DNA from: Lumbricus rubellus
Lineage: Eukaryota > Annelida > Clitellata > Crassiclitellata > Lumbricidae
Length of the DNA: 64,000 bases
Assembly: GCA_945859605.1 (NCBI GenBank)
Contig: OX243824.1
Span: forward strand, 30,949,869-31,013,868
Direction: 5' to 3'
Shown here: one piece after another, positions 22,155-34,334 of the stretch
Numbering within the stretch: the stretch's first letter is position 1
Layout of the letters: each line of letters opens with the position of its first letter
Translations under genes and position numbers: made by a program
The notes under the pieces: generated by a model
Databases searched by the model: none
What the model was told of the DNA's origin: nothing
The model's input: the letters and a program-made list of their open reading frames with translations, nothing else

Positions 22155-22573
22155 GTTAGCATAACAATCATTTCGTTCAAAGCTACGTTCTGTATTAATG
22201 ATAAGCAGCTGAAAAGGTGAAAACCTTAACGACAGAATATGAAGCGAACTATTAAATAAAGTGTAGACTTATGCGTTGTATTCCTCGTTACTCTGCGTAA
22301 TCTTTGGCTCTGCCGAACGAGGCTGAAACCTGTTCACCGACTTCTGATGCTGTGTCACGATATAAAGCCTACCCCCACCCCCATATAAGGTGTCTTCCGA
22401 AACAGAGTCTCCCTGGCTGAAACTCTGTGTTGAAAGAGATTTTCTGACATAAAAGTGTATATTTTCTTGTGACATAATTTAGCAACTTAAACTAATCGTT
22501 TAATTTAAACTGTTCATCTATAAATTTTATGCAACTGTAACCCAATAATGTTATTTCACGCTTAACGGGGAGC

Positions 22574-22705
22574 CTTTATTTCGTCGACGGAGAGAATGTT
22601 CTCTCATTCCGGAGACTTTTTTCAAAATGGTTGTGTTCTCTCGGGGGGAGGGGCGATTTTATCCTGGAACAGATCCGCCGGGAGAGAATCTGTCACGAAA
22701 TAAAG
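22574..22705. mobile_element. Short inverted-repeat element (~130 bp)
   Basis: The ends CTTTATTTCGTCGACGGAGAGAAT and GGAGAGAATCTGTCACGAAATAAAG are inverted copies with a few differences. A one-ended fragment of the same repeat is at 21641-21672. Confidence 0.55.
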
Positions 22706-23514
22706 TATGTCAATGTCACGCCTCACCGGCGTCACGCTATTAGCGTGACGCTAATAGGCCTAAGTCCCCTCAAAACAGGTTGAAAAAATGTCTTCCCCGA
22801 AGTCCCTTCATCACTCATCAGAACAGAGTCATTGAAGTAGACAGTTTGTAGAGTATGCAGCTCCCACTTCTAAAGAAGCAAAATAACCGACCGAGAAGAC
22901 ATTTGAGATGTGGATTGGCAAGCGAGTATCGTGGATCGTCTGCAGGTGCCTGAGTGACAACCACGACCTGCATCACCGCACAGAGGCAGTCTGCACGATT
23001 ATATATAGGTCTACTACGAATCCAAGTAGATAAATGGGGAGATGAACAAACTCTATGGATGACAATGCAATAGCAAGGAGTCTAAAGTTGTTACTCTGTC
23101 AAGGCTTTAAGGAACGATACATGTAGTCTAATGTAGGACTATTACAGAACACCAACGAATTTATCATTCGGAGGGCATGCGAGTCTGTGAGATTTATCGA
23201 CAACGACCACATGATATTTTGCTCCAAGCAATGGATGAACGGAATTTTATCTCACGAATATAAATTATAAATATCAACGTGAATAAAACCATTATTCTCT
23301 TATCTTTATTCTTAAATGAATGACCAATACTAAAGATGTCATTATCATTACCATTTCCATAATTATGTGAACATGATTGTGCGGTGTATCGCCTGGTTTT
23401 TCCAATACAATGAACGAATATGTAGGCTACAGTAAGGCGTAGATAAAAAATAAGCCAAACTGTTTTCAAATCTCTCCAATGCCTGATAACATATCTCGCC
23501 AAAAGTTTCCAAAT

Positions 23515-23690
23515 ATTTAGAGAATTGGACCAAGAATATGATTTAAAAATTTCAAGAGATAAAGTCGAACGGATAAAAAGATATGAATTTTTTGCCTAAG
23601 CCTTTAAAATTTGATTTCAAAATTCTTAATTCTGGCCAAGATATTGGCAAAAAACCTTAGAGTGCAATTTTTGACCACATTGTGAATCGT
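23515..23690. mobile_element. Mariner-type relics (two families)
   Basis: 23515-23595 (AGAGAATTGGACCAAGAATATGATTT to GAACGGATAAAAAGATATGAATTTTT) matches the inside of the element at 61240-62093. 23597-23690 (TTTGATTTCAAAATTCTTA to TGGCCAAGATATTGGCAAAAA) matches the right end of the element at 34335-35697. Confidence 0.6.
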
Positions 23691-24694
23691 GCCTTTAAAT
23701 TCAGACAGGAAGCTTGTATGACTGGGTCCACTGGGAGCATAGGAACGATTACGCACTTAAGAGCCAAGAGCATTTTTGGACTTTGAGAAGGACTTCCTCA
23801 AACTGACTCATAATGCGGTCCGTGGCGAGACAAACGAACCAATCAACAAAAGCTTGAACTTCGTTAACTGATCGCCAACCAGATTATCTATAATAGCACA
23901 TCATCTTCAGCGATGGGATTATCCGCAATGCATTGCTCAAAAACGCAAACTTAAGTTGAAGATTGGACCGATTACTATGATTCAGTCAGACGGTGTAAGG
24001 TCTATCTAATCGTCTGACGTATGACTTCAGGCATAACGATATTATTATTAATTATCAAAGCCTAGCACGCTACGGCGATAACGCCAACTTCGATTCACAG
24101 ATCATACGGCCTGACAATAATCCATTATTTTAAGCAGAAGCATCCGATTATTTGCTATGCTGCAAACAAGTGTATGGTCACTCAGTTCATATCACAACGC
24201 GGAAACGGAAAGGTTGAGGAAAAACTCAAGAACAAATGAGCAGTGTTCTAAACATCGAGTGTGTAGGACTGATTAAGATATGTACAGATCGGAAAGATAC
24301 CAGCAATTCAGAGACAAGTTATAATATTACGAGAGATCAACAACAACACTTGGAAGCCGCGTGCACCAGATGGGTACCAGCAGGCAGGGCTAAAAGTGAG
24401 CCGGGTATGTCCGGGTCTCAGACCCGACATTCATTTTTGGCACTTGAATAAATATTAATATATAGGACTTTCTGGACCCAAAGAGACCCGGTAAATTTTT
24501 CAAACCACTTTAAGCCCTGCCAGCAGATACATGTAGGCCTAACTGCATCCCCGATGGACACAATGAGGTGGATAAGCAGCAAGAGCATACTTGCTTGATA
24601 CTTTTTACTTAGTATATTTTCCATGCAGTTCAAAACCTACACATCGGGTAATACACTTGCATAGGCCGCCGCGCACTGCGCTCTGCTGTCCATG

Positions 24695-24925
24695 ATGACT
24701 TAATGGTTCATTTCACTCGCTCTGCAATAATGCAGAGGCGTTCGTTCTCTGTGGTTGGTCCAACAACCTGGAACGGACTTCCTCTGACTATGCGACACCT
24801 CCCAAGCTGTTATCAATTTCACAAACTGTTGAAGACTTTTTTCGCTTGATCTCGGTCGGGAGCGCCTCTGAGTAGGTACCTTGAAGGGGCGCTGTATAAA
24901 TTTTGATTGATTGATTGAATGCACC
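24695..24925 (+). mobile_element. LINE 3' end fragment
   Basis: Frame: QRRSFSVVGPTTWNGLPL, then LPSCYQFHKLLKTFF, then GAPLSRYLEGALYKF followed by a (TGAT)n-like tail. The WNxLP...F+xxLKTxLF pattern is the usual end of LINE polyproteins. The DNA GGGAGCGCCTCTGAGTAGGTACCTTGAAGGGGCGCTGTATAAA is shared with the SINEs at 15302 and 17074 and with the LINE at 49815. Confidence 0.75.
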
Positions 24926-24959
24926 TCTTTCACTCGTATTTTTCCGTCGTTCCGTCTGC

Positions 24960-25440
24960 TCCCACAACGGCATAGGCCTCTAAATTTGTCGCTTTTATAA
25001 TAGACTCCTTTGTCAGTTTTTTCCATGGTTTTCCTCTCTTTCCTTTCCACTCCAGATATCAAGTCATCACTTGTTTAACTCTTCTATCTTCATCCATGCG
25101 CCACACCTGATGCCAGTGGCGTAGCCAGGAATTTATTGGGGGGGGGGGGTTATGGCCTGACGGATGCCCTTCCAGACACCAACCCAACAGTACTACAGTA
25201 AATAAAAGAAATAAAAGAGAATACAGTAACAAAGGGAAGAAAGTAAGAGAAACAATTGTTACTACAAACAATTATTTTGCTTTTTTCTTATTTAAGTGGA
25301 CGAATAACCTTTTAAAAAGCGTTTTCCTAAGCGGGCGGTTTAACCCCCGAAACCCCCCTTGTCTACGCCATTGCCTCAGCGTTCTTCTATTCCAAAACAC
25401 AATACTTAACGATTGTTGCGTGCAGGGCATCATTCTCTAG
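24960..25440 (-). pseudogene. LINE C-terminal fragment split by a nested element
   Basis: On the - strand, the part before and after 25114-25373 reads as one LINE tail: ...EER and then HQVWRMDEDRRVKQVMT, continuing in another frame as a K/R-rich GKERRGKPW segment. The xxWRMDEDRR block is the same as in the fragment at 8570-8875. Frameshifts show that it is dead. Confidence 0.55.
25114..25373. mobile_element. hAT-like short element, CAGTGGCGTAGCCAGG end
   Basis: The left end CAGTGGCGTAGCCAGG and right end CTTGTCTACGCCATTG are inverted copies, with a G-run near the left end. The flanking 8 bp (CCTGATGC, CCTCAGCG) match only weakly, so the target duplication is decayed or misplaced. It sits inside a LINE fragment. 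Confidence 0.6.
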
Positions 25441-25445
25441 CTATT

Positions 25446-25665
25446 TAAGTAAGTAAGTAAGTAAGTATAGTAAGTAAGTATAAACTTTAATAAACCACCA
25501 GCAAACGCACTGCGGGAACATATAAATCAGTTATGAAAAAAAGTGAATATAATATATATATATATATAAGCAAATAATCAACAGACCTAATAAAGTCAGT
25601 GAAAATGCAATTATTATCAATGTTACTTAAAGTCGGCTAAATAGCCGAATAAAGTGTAGGCCTAT
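25446..25665 (-). mobile_element. Retroposon 3' end with (ACTT)n tail, reverse strand
   Basis: AAGTAAGTAAG..., then CTTTAATAAACCACCAGCAAACGCACTGCGGGAAC, and on to AAAGTCGGCTAAATAGCCGAATAAA. It matches 51504-51590 plus 52198-52290 piece by piece; there the copy is interrupted by a 0.6-kb element. Confidence 0.65.
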
Positions 25666-25756
25666 TAGAGATTTTATAAAATGAATTATTATTATTAGGC
25701 TAACCTTTAGAAATTAATTGCATGGGTTCTATGAGAAAAAGTTTTACTCTCTTTAG

Positions 25757-26254
25757 TTCTTCTTCTCGTATCTGCTGTTGAACTGAAAGCTGCATCTGGC
25801 TCTGAGTTCCTCTGTCCACAACGCAATCTATCCGTGACGGTTGATGACTTTATGAAGGTCTACATCGATGGTGTTGAGATAACTGACCTCCCAAATGCAG
25901 ACGACCTTCTAAAACCAGACGTTGTCAATCTTCCTTGTACTACGAGGTTAATAGCAATTAATGGAACAAATATGCATACAGTTGGCGAAGCAATGATTCT
26001 GGCGTCAACAGATGATGAATATATTCTCACCAATTCTTCTTGGAAATGTTCAAACGTTAGTCAAATCGGTTGGGAGGAAATCGATTTTGACGATTCCACT
26101 TGGATGCCTGCCGTCGAGTATGGTCGTAATGAAGAAGATAATTATTGGAACGTCATGCCTGAAATTAGCGCCAATGCTTCACATATCTGGCTGAGGTCCG
26201 ATTTATTCGATGCGGACCTGATGGATATTGAGGTCTTCTGCAGAAAGAGATTAG
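25757..26254 (+). CDS. Gene C: signal peptide end and jelly-roll-like domain
   Basis: Acceptor ctctctttag|TT, donor TTAG|gtaaaa, phase 1-1, 166 codons. Residues 1-13 of the exon are hydrophobic (VLLLVSAVELKAA). The domain follows: NLSVTVDDF, YIDGVEI, LPC, VIAI-like LIAI, ILASTDDEY, SSWKCSN, GWEEIDFDDSTW, HIWL, VFCRKRL. Four cysteines (about 20, 61, 98, 162) are shared by all paralogs and could form two disulfides. N-glycosylation sites are conserved (NLS, NSS). The 'FDDSxW...A.WIW' pattern recalls galactose-binding-like folds of glycosidase and lectin type. This is a fold-level guess; I cannot name a Pfam family. Confidence 0.88.
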
Positions 26255-27684
<1,430 letters not shown>

Positions 27685-27804
27685 ATCCAAATATATGTGT
27701 CATCATGATCCCGTGTGCAGCCGGAGCCACCTGCATTGATGACCCTAACGGAGAATTCCATTGCAACTGTCCACCTGGCTACACCGGACACAACTGCTCA
27801 ACTG
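27685..27804 (+). CDS. Gene C: EGF-like domain exon (120-bp type)
   Basis: Acceptor ttattttcag|AT, donor ACTG|gtagat, phase 1-1, 40 codons. (D)[16 protein letters not shown], then [18 protein letters not shown] and a final HNC; six cysteines. It differs little from the gene D copy at 37255. IDDPNGE with an aromatic before HC is the usual core between Cys3 and Cys4 of EGF domains. Confidence 0.92.
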
Positions 27805-27904
27805 GTAGATTTTCTCATAATTCTTTTGGCGAAATCAGGCTAGCCTAGGCTACTTAGGCAGCAAAGTAGACACGGAAACTGTCAAACACTATTAAAATTT
27901 GCAA

Positions 27905-28085
27905 CTTCTACCTACTACTGCTGCTGCTGCTACTACTGACATGTACTACTGCTGCTGCTGCTGCTACTACTTCTACTACAGTTAGGCCTACTACTAGTCT
28001 ACTGTACTGCTGCTGCTGCTGCCATAATTAGGCTACCACTACAACAACAACAACAACAATAATAATCATTATTACTACTATTACT
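27905..28085. repeat. Trinucleotide-rich tract (CTG/CTA/CAA)
   Basis: Runs of CTGCTGCTG, CTACTACT and ACAACAACA in the intron directly before the next EGF exon. Several short, impure arrays, not one long array. Confidence 0.8.
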
Positions 28086-28182
28086 ACAATTATAATAATT
28101 GTTTTTGCTGTTATTTTTATTAATTTATTATTACTATTATCTAGCAACAGTCGTAAACAGGACTTGTTGTTTTTGCTCACAG

Positions 28183-28296
28183 TTATCAAATTCTGCGAAA
28201 GTAATCCGTGTTTGAATGGTGGAACGTGTGTAAACATATTGAATGGCTACATCTGCAAATGTCCGCCTGGATACTCAAGCAAATACTGCGAATGCG
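28183..28296 (+). CDS. Gene C: EGF-like domain exon (114-bp type)
   Basis: Acceptor gctcacag|TT, donor TGCG|gtaaat, phase 1-1, 38 codons. (V)[15 protein letters not shown], then [20 protein letters not shown] plus EC. It contains an extra cysteine (CEC) after the sixth, unlike the paralogs, which have CED, CES or CEY; a free thiol or altered pairing is possible. Confidence 0.88.
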
Positions 28297-28682
28297 GTAA
28301 ATAATAATAATGTTTGCCGTATAAAACAGACATTGCAGTAGAGTGACAGCTCATGCTCAAGTGCATCGCCGACAATTCAACTACCAAACATTTTATCCAA
28401 TAAGCGCCCATTATTTTCTTCTTGTATTGTTAGGATGATTTTAAGCCTGAAACACGTGCGTATTTATTGAATTTATGTGGACAGCTTTTGACTGTTGAAA
28501 CAATGTACCATTTAGTAGGCTATGTTTCAGTCGATCCATCATACTGCGGAAATTTATTTTTTTGCGGTAGCCATCTTTGAGGTTTCGCAGCTTTGTTTCT
28601 CGTCTGCAGATAGAAGAATAATGAAATGTTAAAATATTTAGCATCCTCTGTAAACGCCCTCTATGTGTAACATCCTTTTCAG

Positions 28683-28851
28683 ATGTTGGTCGGAGGCGAG
28701 AGGCAGTATAACTTCTGATGCAGATGACAAGAATAACAAAACTCAACAGTTTGTTTGCCTAGCAGAGGCTTCAGCTGCAATCTCTGCCATCGATGAACAT
28801 GTTGACTTGATTATTATTCCATTAAAGATAATGTTTGGTGTGTCCAATTGA
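28683..28851 (+). pseudogene. Gene C: module X exon, frameshifted
   Basis: Acceptor ccttttcag|AT is conserved, but the frame opened by phase 1 stops after nine codons (GTA TAA). A second frame carries the core: SDADDKNNKTQQFVC, then LAEASAAIS and VDLIIIP, ending at TGA 28849-28851. Relative to gene A, bases are missing near the start. Confidence 0.55.
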
Positions 28852-29066
28852 AACTGTGAAAGCCATCGACTCCAGCGAACGCGGGTTAAGTTACGGTTTT
28901 ATGCATGCTGGTCTACATGTAGATGTTGATTGAGCGTCACAACACCGTATAATAAGCTTATTATATCTATATACCATCTCTCAGCTGCGATGTACACTAT
29001 TATAGTGGAAAACGGATGGAAATCACTGGTTCTGTCAGCTTGTAATCTGAATCCGTCCGACGTGTA

Positions 29067-29304
29067 AGCTTATTGTGTATAGCTTATTGTGTATAGCTTA
29101 TTGTGTATAGCTTATTGTGTATAGCTTATTGTGTATAGCTTATTGTGTATAGCTTATTGTGTAGAGCTTATTGTGTATAGCTTATTGTGTAGAGCTTATT
29201 GTGTATAGCTTATTGTGTATAGCTTATTGTGTATAGCTTATTGTGTATAGCTTATTGTGTATAGCTTATTGTGTATAGCTTATTGTGTATAGCTTATTGT
29301 GTAT
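29067..29304. repeat. Minisatellite, 17 x 14 bp (AGCTTATTGTGTAT)
   Basis: The 238 bp are exactly 17 units of AGCTTATTGTGTAT. Two units have GTAG in place of GTAT (about 29161 and 29189). It lies in the duplicated 3' region of gene C. The same place in A, B and D carries no array, so it expanded after the gene duplication. Confidence 0.95.
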
Positions 29305-29390
29305 TATACATGTACTGTTGCTGCTGCTGCATGGCTTCTTCATATTGAAGTCATTGGAATAATAATATTGATCAGATTGCGTTCTGATGA

Positions 29391-29804
29391 CACATTGTGC
29401 ACTCGTGGGCGGAGACTTGGTCTACAACTTGCTGGGGACGAACGAGTGGGCGAAGGAAGGACGCGAGATTTTGGGCGAACGAATGGCCGAGCTGCCGACT
29501 AAATTTTTCCAAATTTTTTGCGAGCCCAAATTTTTTTCTTTATTCCTTTGGTCGAAATCTCCAGGAAAATATAACATTTTCTTTGTAAAATAGTTGATGA
29601 CTTTTGTTGTCATTTCGTCATTTTGTTCGAAGATCTCTTCTTCTGACATTATAACGTCACCAGTGTGTTCATGAAGTGTTCATGTCTCCTAACACTTAAC
29701 GATTGGGGGAGAAAAATGCATGGACCCCCCCCCACCACCGCAAACATTGAGGGGTACCGTCCCTCTGTCCCCCTAAGTCTCCGCCCATGACATTGTGTGC
29801 ACTC
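29391..29804. mobile_element. Short inverted-repeat element with GTGGGCGGAGACTT ends
   Basis: The element 29405-29790 begins GTGGGCGGAGACTTGG and ends CTAAGTCTCCGCCCATGA. The flanks CATTGTGCACTC (29393-29404) and CATTGTGTGCACTC (29791-29804) are near-duplicates. Paralogous sequence at 3367 and 9157 has a single CATTGTG, so this is an insertion. The element type is unclear. Confidence 0.6.
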
Positions 29805-30479
29805 ATTCAATTTTTTTCATCATCATGCAAGCCTGTGACATTCGAAGCTATTTTAAAGCCGACCATCATCTGATTTCAAGTGTGAGACAAGCAAAATGTC
29901 GCTAGTGTGCGAAGAATAATAAGGCTGCACTCGAAGAAGTGATGGCTTGACTTCAACTGCACATGATGCAGCAGTGTCATACTTTCAGACAACCACTTTT
30001 ACCAAGCTAAGACATTTTGAATCATCGCTTATTCAGACTGTTACGAATGGCGATGTCGTCACTGCTGCTTCTTTGAAATATTATCTGAAACTAGTTGCTT
30101 CGGCATTGGTGTAGGCCTGTGGTTATTTGTTAAATCGAACAGCAAGTGTGTTGTGCATAAAGTACAAATTAATATAATTGTAGTAACTATTAGCTTCAAC
30201 TTGTGCAGGTTAATAATATTCTGCTTCAATATACGCAGCATTGCCTTTTCTGTTGGATCTACTTGCAATTGTCTGGTTTCTGCTAAATGTAGCCTAGGCC
30301 TAATTTACGTCTTTCTCTAGAAAGTTGGCGCATTTTTCAGATTCCATCTTTTTCATCATCTTGCCACTTGGGGGCCAGTTTTTAGAGAAATACATGCATC
30401 TACATAATTATGCGTATTTCGAATGCATTTATATAATAAAATTATAGATTTGTATACGTGAATGTATACGTGAATGTAA

Positions 30480-30576
30480 GACCCGCACTGTTGTGGAAGC
30501 CAACAATACAGAAAACTGTGGACGTCGTTACTATCAAGGCTTCACAAATAAGATATCGAAGATCAACACTGTGCAG
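30480..30576 (+). pseudogene. Gene C: cbEGF-like exon relic
   Basis: GAAAACTGTGGACGTCGTTACTATCAAGGCTTCACAAATA aligns with 9665-9715 (B) and 45494-45530 (D), including the downstream GGTCAGACTAA. Cysteines are replaced and the frame is shifted (AAGATATCG in place of ATATCGG). Not functional as a domain. Confidence 0.5.
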
Positions 30577-31656
30577 GTCAGACTAACTTCATACTGAGCT
30601 CTTTTATGTCATCGGTGTTTTTCTTGTTCAGCTATAGGCTAATTAGGCCTATGGTGCCGAATTCCTGTAAGTTTTATAGCGTTTCACAGACTGCATGATA
30701 GTTGGCCGAAGATTTCGGAAGACTTCGCATATATTTTGATCATCATTGATCAGTGCTTGTCGCGCTGTCATTTAAGAGTTCTCGTCGTTTTCTGAGCTCA
30801 AAGAAAGACTCAGTTCATAGCATTTCTACACGGTGATTCATAAAAAAAACATTTCTCTACAGAAGAAGTTCACATAACTCATGTCGATGACCATCAATTT
30901 TAATGAAATTTCCGAATAATGACCCGTGCTGCTCTAGCGAAGTGCTAGGCTACATATAAATTATTTCAGCATTAAAGCTATGATGACGTAACGAGAATGA
31001 CGTCCCGACTATCGCGACAAACAAGCCAGATTCCAACGTTCCCACTAACCACTGACGTTGTATCCTACAAACTTTTTCAATTTCATCCGGTTTAGCTAAT
31101 GACGAGAAACTATTTACTGATGCAGCACCGAGTCACAATCAGAATGATCGCATTTATGTATCATGTTGCTGGTGTCGAGAAAACCTTATAAATCTCATTA
31201 ATGTGTGAATGAAAGAAAGCTGGCAGCTTAGACTATGGCATGAAACGACACATTCAATGCAATTGCCTATCAGCATCTATACTGTAAAAATTAATTGTAA
31301 AGTTTCTTAGGGGACCTATATTAGCATATAATCCATTCTAAGGCATGTGCTTCGATTTATCAACTGCTCTTTGTAGACCTAGCCTGCCTGATAGCACTGA
31401 GCCAATCAGAATTTTTTTTATCGGCAAGCGAATTCAATAATGATTGATTGTTTGCGTTTGATAACCAGCAATTCGCTTCCGCAACCGATGGCTTTCTATT
31501 GCTAAACAATTATGTAAAAATGGAGTCTATGAAGGCTGTGGGAGTGTATGGCCTACCTTATCTTATCGAGAGCCATATGAAAAGTTATGGATCACAAAAC
31601 AAAATCAGTTGAGTTTGACTGACATAGGTTCCGCTCAATGTAGCCTACAATGTATC
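30577..31656. other. Intergenic C-D; nothing recognised
   Basis: The first 200 bp match the sequence after the gene D relic (45570-45780), so they belong to the duplicated unit. No gene seen in the remainder. Confidence 0.5.
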
Positions 31657-31929
31657 AGTGTGCAACTGAATGCGTTCATTTATCAGATTTACGTTTAGAC
31701 CTACATAATATAGGAGCCAAGCCTACATGTATGTTATGCATTTGAGTGCATTCCTATCGCCGCTGCCTTGATTTCGTTTCCCAGACTAGCGCAAGCCTTC
31801 GATCTGGTAAGAAGAGTCGACATCGTAATCGTAATCTCCAAACTTCTAAAGCGCTACTCGAAAGCCTAGCGCGGGCGCCAGCTTATTCACGAACACTGCG
31901 TCACGTCGATAGTCAGTTCGGACAACACA
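31657..31929 (+). promoter_or_regulatory. Gene D upstream region, partly conserved with gene C
   Basis: Blocks CAGTGTGCAACTGAATGCGTTCATTTATCAGATTTACGT and TTTGAGTGCATTCCTA have counterparts at 21987-22070. It is placed directly before exon 1. No TATA box is conserved. Confidence 0.4.
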
Positions 31930-31960
31930 ATGAAGTCATTCTGCTGCATACTAAGTAGAG
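31930..31960 (+). CDS. Gene D: first coding exon (start of signal peptide)
   Basis: ATG then KSFCCILSR and a phase-1 donor (AGA G|gttagt). It is six bases longer than exon 1 in the paralogs. Joined to 33671 it reads MKSFCCILSR-G-FLLLSILELEA, a plausible signal peptide. The following intron start is homologous to that of gene C. Confidence 0.75.
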
Positions 31961-32959
31961 GTTAGTCTATGTAATAATAATTCTTTTAAAAATTAATTTC
32001 TTATTGATGATAGGCAGGTGAAATAGGTGAGAACTCAAACTAGAAAATATGGAAACGAATTACTAAATAAATTTACGCGTTACACTCTTCTTTATTTAGG
32101 CATATAGGCTAATTAATTATTAGCCTAAGCGTAAATCGCGCCTTACCGAACGTGAATGAAACCTGTTCCTCGACTTCCAGTGCTGCAGGTGTCATGATAA
32201 AACCTCCACCGAAACAGAGTCTCCAAAGTCTTGTCTGAAATAACGTCTTTCGCGGAGAATCTGTATCGGAACCAAATCACTCCATTCATATGAAATCTGT
32301 TCCTTTTACAAAACAAAGTTCCCACGAAAATTGCCCCTCTCTATTTTCAGATTTAATAACAATGTATTTTATTAAATAGATTTCGTTTGGGCTTATAATG
32401 ATGACTTACTGTCAGACAAACAACCATACGTTCATTTCAGGCTTAGACGTCCACCGGCAGTCCATATTTTCATAGCGCGGAAACTAAGGAGGTTGTGGGC
32501 AAGGACAAGAACGCTGAATATTTTATCTTCTTTCTTTAAGGTATTCGCCGACGATGAGGCTCTAACAAAACTTCTCCATTTCGACCGGTCTCTTGCGAGT
32601 TCTATTGCCTTTCCCAGCTCCATTTTATAATGTTATTATAATCTTTCTGTATAGACATAGGCTAATTGTCCATCAGGGCGATATATTCGAAACTTCAGAT
32701 CCATCAACCTGCCACCTCTCATCCATCTCTATCCTGTAGCCTTCGTCACTCTTGCCATCACCCAATCCACATAAAGTAAACATCAGTTGTGACAACGCAC
32801 ATCCCTGTCTTAGCCTACATGTGTAGGCTACTCCTGATTCATTCTGAAACCATCTTCTCCCTTCTCATCTCACAGCGCACTGACTGCCATCATAAATCTC
32901 ACGTTCACAAAACACATCAATCTACTTTACGCCGATAATACTTAGACAGTGTTGGATCT
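31961..32959 (+). other. Gene D intron 1 with LINE tail relic
   Basis: The first 350 bp match intron 1 of gene C. At 32500-32623, on the - strand, ELGKAIELARDRSKWRSFV followed by RASSSANT is the C-terminal end of a LINE polyprotein. The remainder is not recognised. Confidence 0.55.
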
Positions 32960-33366
32960 TTCTAAACCAGTGGTTCCCAAAGTGGTGGTCCGCGGACCGG
33001 CACCGGTCCGCGGAGGTATGATCGCCGGTCCGCGGAGAAGAGTTAAAAATAATAAATAAACTGTAATTATTAGTTTATTAGTTTAAAATTGTGAAATTAT
33101 TCGAATTGTTGTCCAAAATTTGTTCAAATTTCTGTCTTAATGTTTAAAAAATTAAAATAAATAAACATGCCTTATTATAACTTGCCAGATAGCGAATTCA
33201 AACAATTTAAATTTATTCTAAATTTACTACATCGATGACTGCAGTCATTTTCGACCTTATTTATGTTGATCATCGCCATTAAGGCCTAAGTTAGCGGTCC
33301 GCGAGCTTCACCAAAAATTATTGCTGGTCCGTGGCCTACTGAAGTTTGGGAACCACTGTTCTAAAC
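32960..33366. mobile_element. hAT-type short element (391 bp) with 8-bp TSD
   Basis: The element spans 32968-33358, with ends CAGTGGTTCCCAAA and TTTGGGAACCACTG. It is flanked by identical TTCTAAAC (32960-32967, 33359-33366). These ends are the classic hAT consensus. The interior has repeated GGTCCGCGGA motifs near both ends and no transposase. Confidence 0.92.
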
Positions 33367-33670
33367 GACGTAAACGTCTGAAGTGTAATTTCAGGCACAA
33401 CGTTATAAAAAAAATGCAGTAGCCTAGGCCTACGGCGATAAAGTCCAACTTCCCTGTGCATGTGTGCAGATAACGATAGTCTTGTGTTTCAAGCATGCCG
33501 TGTAGTAGGCCTATCTGGCTCGTTACGGTACAATAATTATAGGCCTACGGTGCGATCGCAAATCCATTATTAGCAGATCAAACGAAGATTACTTTGCTCC
33601 TTTCTTCCTGATACACATTGTTTGTGTGCTGTCCATTTTGTTTATGAAACTAGAGTTTTATTTACAACAG

Positions 33671-34171
33671 GTTTCCTACTTCTGTCTATTCTCGAATTGG
33701 AAGCAGCGACATCTATTTCTCAATTCTCCTGTCAGAAACGCGATCTAAGCGTTACGGTTGACGACATTTTGAGGCTGTACATCGATGGCGTTGAGATAAC
33801 TGACCTTCCAAATGACGAGGACTATGGAGCACCAGACATTGTCGACCTTCCTTGTACTACGAGAGTAATAGGGGTTCATGGGACGAATGGACCTTTGGAT
33901 GTTGCGGGTGTTCTGGCGTCAACGGTTGATGAATATATCCTCACTAATTCCTCTTGGAAATGTTCAAACGTATATCACAACGGTTGGGAATTAATTGGTT
34001 TTGACGATTCCGCTTGGACATCTGGCTTGGAGTATGGTCATAACGGAGGCGGTAGCAACGGTTGGGTATCTGTGCCTGGAATAAGCACAAACGCTCAATG
34101 GATCTGGCTGAAGCAATGGACTTCAGATGGTGAAACTATGGATGAGGAGGTGTACTGCAGAAGAAAATTAG
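33671..34171 (+). CDS. Gene D: signal peptide end and jelly-roll-like domain
   Basis: Acceptor tttacaacag|GT, donor TTAG|gtgaaa, phase 1-1, 167 codons. Order of motifs: FLLLSILELEA (signal core), QFSCQKRDLSV, YIDGVEITDLPN, DLPCTTRVIGV, AGVLASTVDEY, SSWKCSN, GWELIGFDDSAW, NAQWIWLKQW, EVYCRRKL. All four conserved cysteines are present. The Gly-rich loop HNGGGSNGW is longer than in B and E. Closest relatives are gene C and the partial exon of gene A. Confidence 0.9.
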
Positions 34172-34334
34172 GTGAAAATCACATTTTCTTGCATTTCTAT
34201 TGAGTTTTTTTATCGTAAACCTATTTTTCTCAGTGTGGGAATATTAATTTCAGCATCTTAAAAACGATTTTCTTGCTTGGAATTCAGCGCCATACCTCGA
34301 ATACTATAATTGTCAGCATGTTTCCTTATATATA

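Larger units (their letters stand above)
22155..25756 (+). other. Gene C intron 1 (3.6 kb), repeat-rich
   Basis: The first 300 bp match intron 1 of gene D (31961-32310), and 24000-24120 matches 33365-33560. In between are transposon remnants: a short inverted-repeat element at 22574-22705, mariner-type relics at 23515-23680, a LINE 3' end at 24695-24925, a reverse-strand LINE piece with a nested hAT-like element at 24960-25440, and a retroposon 3' end at 25446-25665. Confidence 0.6.

Noticed and set aside
25114..25381. 8-bp target duplication of the hAT-like element at 25114
   Set aside because: CCTGATGC and CCTCAGCG agree only partly, so the inverted ends are reported but no exact duplication is claimed.
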